Origin: Symbiodinium microadriaticum
Taxonomy: Eukaryota > Sar > Dinophyceae > Suessiales > Symbiodiniaceae
Direction: 5' to 3'
Assembly (NCBI GenBank): GCA_001939145.1
Contig: LSRX01000813.1
Location: forward strand, 131,969-195,968
DNA: 64,000 nucleotides
The notes under the pieces are model-generated. The model did not search any database. It was not told where the DNA came from and saw only the letters and a program-made list of their open reading frames with translations. Below, in pieces: positions 56,601 through 64,000 of this stretch. Every line of letters begins with the position of its first letter. Positions within the stretch are counted from its first letter, which is position 1. A program made the translations under genes and the position numbers.

Positions 56601-56778
56601 CTTGACCAGGTTTTGATGTCTCTGAAAGGCCTGATGTCGATGAACACTCGAAGCAGAAGTTCCCGAGTTTTCATATTCTCCAAAATCTTATCGACCATAT
56701 GCAGCGCAGCCGAGAAGAACTTCGAGAAACCACTTCTTGAATCTGAAAAGCAACCATGAGAGCATCGGAAATGCCAGG

Positions 56779-57123
56779 ATGGTTCAGTTCGACCCCACCT
56801 GGAAGGAGCTGACGAAACGTGTGGGGGAGTCCTCTGCCAGCCAGAAGGACGTAAGCCCCCCGAAGCTGCCAGAACGGGCCCTCAATAGTTCCGCATCGGT
56901 ATAAGGATTTTTCGGGCTCGAGTTATGAGGTTTAAATGTAATGCCTGGGCCACCACGTTTCAAGCAGTTCGCATTCGGCAGCCAGGTTGGCTGGAGTCGG
57001 GGTTGGGACATGCAGGGTTGGAGGCGGATATAACCTTCTTAAACCAACCCTCTGGCTGTAAGCGGAAAGGACACCGTCTACCGAATACTGGTGGACGACT
57101 CTGTGAAGCGAATCATTGAATGA
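56779..57123 (+). CDS. Possible short gene, hypothetical
   Basis: ATG 56779 opens 24 codons (MVQFDPTWKELTKRVGESS...) and meets a good donor, AAGGAC|GTAAGC, at 56851. A separate segment reads SGKDTVYRILVDDSVKRIIE and stops at 57121-57123. The simplest splice does not keep phase, so a further exon is needed or the two parts are unrelated. Confidence 0.3.
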
Positions 57124-58631
57124 CGCCTTGTCTTCAAATCTTTGACCTGTCGAGAGTGTACTTTCGCTTGCTGTACAGCCCAAACATCCTTGCTTCGGTT
57201 ACAATGCCGTGCGCGAAAAAATGTCGCCAGTGACATGGAAAGCTCTGTTTACAGTGGGCTGCTTACGCGCTTTTGGGGTTTGCGATGCATGTTGTAGGCT
57301 TCAATCCATTGCAGTTTCTTGTGGACGGAGCTTTCGAAGATGCAATTTTCAACAGCGCCGGATCCCGAGCTGCTATTGCTCTCTCTGTCGGCTAAAGCAG
57401 CGGCACGGCTCTGAGCATCGCATGCCTTTAGAGCGCCGTGTTGTGGGACGTTCCATTTCAAGTTCGGAGGGCTTCATTACGCAAGTGCTGCAATGTCTTT
57501 GCCGTCCGAGCGAGCTTGCTGCACAGACTATGTGGGGCTTACGATGTGGCCAGTTGGCAACATTGAGCGCCTAGTACTGGGCAGCTGTGTGACATGTGTG
57601 GCTGCATCTGCCATCAAAGCACCAGAGGCTTCCTACGTCTTCTAGAAATCGTCACTTCTCACACCACATCACTGTCGCATCCTGTGGCAAAGAAGAAAAA
57701 CTGTCAGCCACGCCCTTTTGGTTGCAGAAGACTTCTTAGCATAGTCAGGCGCTGCACTGTGCAAAAGCATTCCTGCAGGCGACGACACTTCCTCAATGAA
57801 GGTTCCGTGGGAAATTTGCTATCCAGACTTTGATGGGCCTGCTTCGTTCTTTGTGACGTTGGCGTTGCATTGTGGAGAGCATCGCGGAAGTCTACCGAGG
57901 ATTTGAAATCTGCTGTCAGAGCAGCAGAAGTCTCTCCATGCAGAATGTCCAATCCCTGCTCTGTGGCGCTGTGATGTTCACTGTATCATCCTAAGAGCCC
58001 CTGCTCCCAAAAACGAGCGATGAGCCGAAGCCTTTGAGTCCATGCTCCACACCCTCGATACCGATCGTGCATGGATTGTCCTCACAAGCGCCAAGTGCTG
58101 CCAGGTTTCTGGCAACACATCCAGGAACTGGGAGGCCGTTCTGGACTGCACGAGCCCAAGGGCAGAGAGTCTTGGTCCAGAATTGCAGCAGCAATGGTAA
58201 CAGCTTTGTGCACGAAACCGAACTTTCGATCCGGGTGCGCAGCCTTAGACGACGAGGCCCGCTGAGTGCACGTGATGGCTACGATCGACCTGCCACGCGA
58301 GATGGTGCTGGCCCTGGTTCGGGGTTCTGCTTCAGAAGCATGAGGGCCTTATGCTTCTGAGGCGCTCGGCCGTGCACCCAGGATGGCAGCAGATGGCCCG
58401 CGGCCAAGCGCATGGTCACCTCGTTGCCTCCATTCGGCGCCGCTTTTCCGCTCCGAGGCGCTTGGAGAGTCGCCCGGTGACTCGCGACGGCCCTCTGGAG
58501 CATCGACAGACTCTGGATGGCCACTTAGCGGCTTTCTATTCAGCAGTCCCTTTACTTGTGCTGAGCAGAAAGGGGGCCTCTGAGCGCAGATGCCGCTTAG
58601 AGTGTTAGGGTGTCAAACGTTGCAGCGTGCA

Positions 58632-58684
<53 letters not shown>

Positions 58685-60498
58685 GCCTTCACTGATGAAG
58701 GTAACCACCTTGTCGCCGTGCACAGCACTTCTTTGAAGTTGGATGATTCCAAAAAGTCGTCGTGTCATCGAAGTCTGTTGCTGCGCAAGATGTCGAGCAC
58801 AACTGCACGCGTCCGGAAGCCACTGGAATGACCGACTCGGCACGGATCGGGTAGCATCCTGAACGTGATAAGTGCAACATAACAGCTTGGCCTACTTGGC
58901 CCATCACGTTGTAGCCTCCAGCTTCCTTTGCTCTTGGAACGGACATCGTTGCAACTCGTTGTTTTGTCGACTGCGTTTCGTGCAAATCCGAGCGTGCTGA
59001 ATGCATTGACGTCACTCCTCGTGGCTCCATCCGTCAAACTCCGCAGCATCTACGACTACGAACGCTTCGCAGGCGTTCGGCCTAGCACGAGAGATGGAGC
59101 ACGGCTTCAACAGGCCCTTCAAGGAGTTCAGGATTGACTTGAGTTGTGTCGTCAGACGATGCCCAGGACTTGCTTGTGCAGCTTGTGACATTTCCGGCTT
59201 CTTCCGTAAGCTTCAAGCTGTGTGTTTGCCAGATGATCGATGGGAATCGCCGATCAGAAGCCGGGCCACGCCCCGGAACAAGGTCGCTTCTGGGCTTTGC
59301 TTTGTTTGGTCCGGATTTTTCTGCAATGCCCGACTCGCTGCCTTGCCCCTTTTTTTGCTTCAAAGATCTGAAGGATTTTCCAAGTGCAAAATCTTAACAT
59401 GTGCCTGGAAAGCTCCTGTAAACTCCGGTGCCCTGGTCTGAAACAGAAAGACACAAGCGCTCCTTTACAGGGACGGGCGAGCCTCTACAAGGCCTCTGCC
59501 TGAAACGGATAGGATTGGAGTTCGAGCCTTCAGGATTTGGATCAAGGGTTGGCTGCACCAGGGCCACTGTGTGCGTCAGAGAGTCAACAAAGTTTGTAAA
59601 GGCGCCATGAACACGTCAGGGGTGGCACCGCCGAACGCCGTGGCCACGAGACATCCCTTCGCCAGGCGTTTCTTGTTTTCGCCGGAGCTCCGATGCACCT
59701 AGCAGGGGCGAGGTGTAGAAGGAGAGCCAGGAATTGCTCTTTGTGGTTGCGAGTTCTCCCATAAAAGTAGCCTCCGGAGCATGGCCCGCCAAGGCATCTT
59801 ATTCCTACTGGCCATGGGATGAATTGCCCAAAGAGTTTGTGACTACTCATGCAGCGATGCTCCTTGCACTGCTGTAGGTTGCGGGCTACTCAATAACAAA
59901 CAGGAACTGGCATGACTCTCGGTGACAGCAGCATGATAGGCCCCGAATCTTGGTGGCAGACGATCACGAAGGTGAAGCTATGCTAAGTCTTGACATCCGA
60001 ATTAGGAGCAAAATCGCACAGGCCACGGGCAGAAGCAAGAAGCGACATCCGTCGCAGCATGTACGGGCCTCAGCATGCTTTCGTGCTGCAGCACGCTGCA
60101 GTCATGGACAGAGCCGTGGAAATCTGAGACCGGTCTTTACGAGACTGGAGCTTTGAGTGTTTTAGCTCCAGGGAGTGCCTGGGCTTCGTCACAGTTTAGG
60201 GTTTAGGGTTGGCCGTGCCAGGCACCAGAGGTCCTCAACCTGGACACCAGCTCCAGCCCGGAGGCTTCCAGAGATTGGATCATTGAAGCTCAATAGAGAA
60301 ATATCTTTGGAGTCAGGCAACTGTAGACTCTGTAGACCCTACACTCTAGGTCGGGACTACCAAACTCAATGCCAAACAACGACTTTGCTGGTTGTTGCAT
60401 GTAGACATGCTTTTCAATCCTTGGCGAACTTTGCGCATTGGGACTGCAAAAGAGGCTTGTGGAGGTCCTGTCGCGGCATGTCAAATGTTACTTGACAG
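57124..60498. other. Unresolved 3.4 kb with frames on both strands
   Basis: Minus frames 57249-57461, 57704-57952 and 57991-58194 (ACEDNPCTIGIEGVEHGLKG) suggest a leftward gene. Plus frames 58928-59137 and 59950-60156 look equally protein-like. A CT microsatellite sits at 58635-58682, and a short TTTAGGGTTTAGGG motif at about 60194-60208. Confidence 0.35.
58635..58682 (+). repeat. (CT)n microsatellite
   Basis: About 24 uninterrupted CT units. On the minus strand this is (GA)n, but it lacks the TAGCCCTG core of the composite elements. Confidence 0.97.
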
Positions 60499-61090
60499 GC
60501 TCAGACACAGCCTCAACAAGCCCAACCGCTACAGCTGCTTCTGATGGAAGACTCCCGACAGAACCGGGCTCCTTTCGGCGTGCTGGCACCCGAGTGCCTT
60601 AGCCCCTGTATGGACGCCGACGAAAGTGCCCAGCTCTCAGCAACCAGGATGGTAGGCATCTCCGGCCGAGTAAGATCACCATGGCACAGTCAAGTTCAGC
60701 AACGCTGCATCACCTAGGCCGAGCTGCTTGAGTGAGAGCTGTTTTTTGCCACTGAGCTTGAATCGCTGCAACGTTGCTGCTGAAAGCATTTGGGAGCTGC
60801 AAAAGTGTCACAGGCGAGGCAGCTTGTCAAGCAGTGCGGTAGCGTTTGTCTTCCAAAACAGTCCGCGTTTCTACTTTTTTGACCTCCAGAGAAAACTTTG
60901 TCGGTGAATCTCGCAGCTTCTGGCATCTCTAGAGGTCCAGTGCAGGTTCCGGGCCGCAGACTCGGCCGCATATGGCCAGCTGTGCCCAAAGCAAGGAATT
61001 GCAGAAGGAGTTTTTGCAGAGGCGGGCTCTATGCAAGCCGAACACCGGCAAGCAGCCATAGTCATGAGGGCGAGGTTCAGCGAGACCTAG
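60499..61090 (+). CDS. Unrecognised gene, two 3' exons
   Basis: Exon 60499-60669 follows TTGACAG and reads AQTQPQQAQPLQLLLMEDSR, then FGVLAPECLSPCMDADESAQ, ending CGA|GTAAGA. Exon 60941-61090 follows GGTCCAG and reads CRFRAADSAAYGQLCPKQGI, then AGSMQAEHRQAAIVMRARFS plus ET and TAG (61088-61090). Both joins are phase 0 and the intron is 271 bases, GT-AG. An upstream segment at about 59941-60060 (HEGEAMLSLDIRIRSKIAQA) may belong to it. No family is recognised. Confidence 0.5.
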
Positions 61091-62386
61091 ACAACATGTT
61101 TCCTTGCACTTTGCCTCTGCCCTCACGGACTGGCCTGCCTTCACGTTTGGGTTGCAGATAGCTCCAGGCTTACCGGCTGAAGCCGCAGATAGCATCGTCA
61201 CCATGCAGAATTGCTGCCCGATCCTGCAAAGTTGTGTGACTGCTCTCAGCTCCATGTCAAACTGACAACTGGGCTGAGAGCATGCGTGTGCACGATGGTT
61301 CAGAGCGGGAAGAACCACGGTGTCATCCGGCGTGTTAATAGTTCAGAGGCCGAAAGGTGGAAATAAATTCGCACTGCAGTCAACACCTCATGTACCGACG
61401 ACCTTTCCACCATTTCGGCGGCGTCGTTTGCTAAGCATGTTGCACCCCAATTCATCAACTGACCCTTTGGCGTTTCACTCGAATATCTCGAATTATTTTC
61501 AACTTCATTTGCAGGCTCGGTCACGGACGCCAACTGCACAGAGCAGGTCAAGCTGTAAGACGTACGAAATACGCATCGACTGCCCTGCAGCTGTCGCAAG
61601 GCCGCTTCGGCAGTGTTTTTTTTTATGGCACCCCCTTCGCTGCCTTCGCTGTGACCTCCGGGTGCTTCTGCCCTCGCATGCTCCCGCTGGGCCACACCGA
61701 GGCTCAGGGGAAGTGAGGGTGTCAGATGGTGTCAGGGCCAGGTTCAAGGCACAGGACTTCTTGTAGCCCAAAACAGGCTTGCTTGTAGGAGGTCTTGGTG
61801 GTCGCTGCAGCATCCTCAACGCAAACTCTTGCACGTGCTGGCCGAGAACTGCGGACAAAAAGCGGGCGCTTGGATTCATAGCTCCGGCCGTCTCGGACGG
61901 ACCTTCATGCTACATCTTTGTGATCTGTGTCATCGCAGCTGGTAGATGTGGGGCCCGACCCGGCCCGACGGCCGACAGGCTCTCGGCATGGCCGGGCAGC
62001 GTCCGACACGGGCTTGGCACGTGCCAGTGCTTGATTTGGGGAGTCATCGCCACTATCTCGATCAGCAATGACATTGGGGTGTGACAAGACTTTCGAGCTG
62101 CACGCAGCAGCGTCTGCAGCAGTGTCAAGACACCGCAAGAGGAGTCCCGCCAGCTTTTGAAGGACATGCGAAGGTGCTACGACAAAAACGCCGTGTCCTC
62201 CTGATCTAGGTTGTGGCAGAACTGGTAGTCTACCTGGCCTCTCATGCCTTTCCAATGGAGATGCCATGCCCCCGGTTAGGATGTGCAGAGGAGGAATGAA
62301 GGGATCGCTTCTCACCATTCACTTCTGTCCGACTGTCCACCTGCCACTGACCGCTTCTGTGGGATGTCCTTTTACTCTTGCGCGTC
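61091..62386. other. No supportable gene
   Basis: The minus frame 61505-61879 starts MNPSARFLSAVLGQHVQEFA and looks protein-like, but the plus frame 61779-62084 opposes part of it. Neither has a recognised motif. Confidence 0.35.
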
Positions 62387-63043
62387 TTAGACGGCGATGG
62401 TCATGAAATCAAGGAGCCAATCACTATGGTTGCAGGAGCTGGGGGGCAAGCAAAGCACTGTGCTGGCAAGAGCACACGTGCTAGTTTGCCAGTGATTGTC
62501 TTTGAGATCTGCATGACTGTAAATCTCAAGAGTCCACCACAGTGACAGCCAACGCCAAGCTATGCCATGTTCAGCTGTAACCAGCGGCAGACAAGAAGTA
62601 ACTGGCACATCCACACGATCTGTGATGGTAGAGTCCTGGTAGAGCACACCTGTGACTGCCAAGCATCTAACATCCGAAGCATGTAGCAATGTAGCACATG
62701 CTGAGCGGCCTACAAGCACGAGCTCCAGATAACATCCAGCCTCTCCTCGGTTCGCGTACCTGTTCCTCGCTGGGTCGGTGCAGCTTTGTCTCCGCCTTGG
62801 CGACGTGATCAGTGTGTCAGAGGACCGGATCACAAAGCCTGCGAGGCTATGGGCAAGAACAAGGGCAGTTCCAAACAGAAGAAAGACAAGGTTCCGAGCC
62901 CAGGGCAGCTGCCGCTTGTGAAGCTGCATAAGCTGCATGGCTGAAAAGGCCCACAAGCGAAGCAAAGACAATGAGGCATGCGGAGTTCCATGGTTTCTCG
63001 AGGAGACTTCTGCATAGTACAGCCACAAGATCTGCGAAGCCAC
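62387..63043 (-). CDS. Hypothetical 219-codon frame with a membrane segment
   Basis: One uninterrupted minus frame, with no plus-strand frame of 60 codons opposing it over most of its length. It contains a hydrophobic span (LVFLLFGTALVLAHSLAGFV) followed by RRRQSC. The start codon is uncertain (first codon GTG); the 5' end may be spliced. A frame of this length can arise by chance in a window of this size. Confidence 0.3.
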   Translation of the reverse strand: MASQILWLYYAEVSSRNHGTPHASLSLLRLWAFSAMQLMQLHKRQLPWARNLVFLLFGTALVLAHSLAGFVIRSSDTLITSPRRRQSCTDPARNRYANRGEAGCYLELVLVGRSACATLLHASDVRCLAVTGVLYQDSTITDRVDVPVTSCLPLVTAEHGIAWRWLSLWWTLEIYSHADLKDNHWQTSTCALASTVLCLPPSSCNHSDWLLDFMTIAV

Positions 63044-63071
63044 TCAAGCAGAACCAGCTTTAGGGCTTTAG

Positions 63072-63343
63072 GACAGAGATCTCTGCGAGGCGCTTGACGC
63101 AGAGATTGCCGGGCAGGCCAGGCGCCTGGCGACTTTGGCCAAGCTGTGTGCCTCCAGCGCCAGCGCCAGGTCAAAGAAGTGGAAGAGCGGCTGCAGGCAG
63201 AAGGGCTTGAAGCGAGACTCAGCCAGAGAGCCGTTTCCGCAATTGCTTCAATTGCTCGCATGCCCGGCAAGGCGCTCACCGTCGAGATGAAGCAAGTAGA
63301 GGCACGAAGGGCTTTCTGTAAGCAGACACCCGATCCTCGATGA
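63072..63343 (+). CDS. Helical Glu/Arg/Ala-rich protein, two exons, hypothetical
   Basis: Exon 63072-63137 (CTTTAG|GAC) reads DLCEALDAEIAGQARRLATL. A 32-base GC-AG interval (TTG|GCCAAG to GCCAG|GTC) leads in phase to VKEVEERLQAEGLEARLSQR, then SIARMPGKALTVEMKQVEAR. The frame stops at 63343 but has a strong GTAAGC donor at about 63319. A later segment, CLLEGKRAELTEKAPEALHL (63402-63512), is probably a further exon. Confidence 0.42.
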
Positions 63344-64000
63344 ATCCTGCCACTCACGAAGAGTCCCATGGAACGGCGAGCTCCAAACGCGCCAGGGAAA
63401 GATCAAGCACTGCCTGCTGGAGGGCAAACGGGCTGAGTTGACTGAGAAGGCGCCCGAAGCTCTACATTTACGTTTGTTCGCGAGGCCGGAGGTGCGACGC
63501 GGCGCAAGATAGTTGAAGAATTTCTACTTTCCGGATTTGTGGGCAGTGCAACGCTCGTGCGAGGAGCTGCAGCCTATGCCTGAAGAAATGAAGGTCTATA
63601 GACAGGCGGGTGAACTCATCCTCCACTCTGAACATGATTGAACACTAGTTTCTTGCATCCTGGGCATTGGCATAGCAGTAACGGCAAAGGATTCAGTCTT
63701 ATATATATATATATATATATATATATGCTACCCCCCCCGATTGACCTACCTTTGTTGGGGGTCTAAGGAGCACCCAATAGCAATGAGTCATGACTAAAAC
63801 AAAAGGAGAGACTTGAACTGAAAAACTGCGGTGATAGATATGGGGGTACGGCAAAGAGGGTACGTAGGGTAGATAGGACAGTTTCAGAATCTTCGGGTAG
63901 CATCTCGTCCCTGAGTAACTGCCATCTTTCGTTTCTGGTTTTGTAAAATAAGGACATGAAGATAGAAAGCGAGAAGGCACAGGTGCGCATCTCGTCCCTG
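63344..64000. other. 3' end of the window
   Basis: It contains the possible third exon of the preceding gene (to the TAG near 63512), a TA microsatellite (63699-63726) and a C8 run. CATCTCGTCCCTG occurs twice, at 63901 and at the very end (63988-64000), which may mark a tandem repeat cut by the window edge. Confidence 0.5.
63699..63726 (+). repeat. (TA)n microsatellite
   Basis: About 14 TA units, directly followed by GCTACCCCCCCC. Confidence 0.97.

Overview
This window reads as nuclear DNA of a dinoflagellate. It has no operons or ribosome binding sites, and few long open frames. Almost every recognisable gene is cut into small exons. Introns begin with GT, GC or GA and end in AG, usually followed by G, which is the mixed splice code known from dinoflagellates. 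TTTAGGG-type telomere motifs sit inside the sequence, simple repeats are common, and there are two N gaps (4770-5383 and 48407-48814). The genus cannot be told from this alone.

Genes identified by family, all on the plus strand unless stated: a Mei2-like RRM protein (922-1374); a pyridoxamine-5'-phosphate-oxidase-like flavin-binding protein (14831-15705); an AlkB-type 2-oxoglutarate/Fe(II) dioxygenase (18637-20053); the ubiquitin-receptor and repair factor RAD23, complete from UBL to UBA2 over 7.8 kb (31224-38991); a CCCH zinc-finger protein (41118-42078); and, on the minus strand, a protein-kinase-like fragment (52155-52745).

Genes read mainly from matching splice phase but not recognised: a 43-codon gene at 8512; 11248-12052; 15951-16995; 26173-26509; a charged coiled-coil protein (28532-30102); 43159-44760; a single-exon cysteine-rich secreted-type protein (45596-46555); a Met/Gln-repeat protein (50404-51160); a small one-span membrane protein (55914-56600); 60499-61090; and a helical protein (63072-63343).

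Layout: nearly all supported genes point the same way, with short gaps inside clusters (about 245 bases between 15705 and 15951). Long tracts without a supportable gene lie at 1.4-8.5, 20-26, 46.6-50.4 and 57-60.5 kb. The strongest general observation is a class of very short introns, roughly 32-74 bases, spread over many genes and sharing donors such as AAG|GC. Two DNA-repair-linked genes (AlkB type and RAD23) lie on the same strand, but nothing shows that they work together. Other items of note are outward-facing telomere-like repeats around 42.7-48.1 kb, a 102-base hairpin element, and a broken reading frame nested in a RAD23 intron.

Many 60-180 codon open frames on either strand are probably chance. 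Where only openness supported a call it was left out or scored low.
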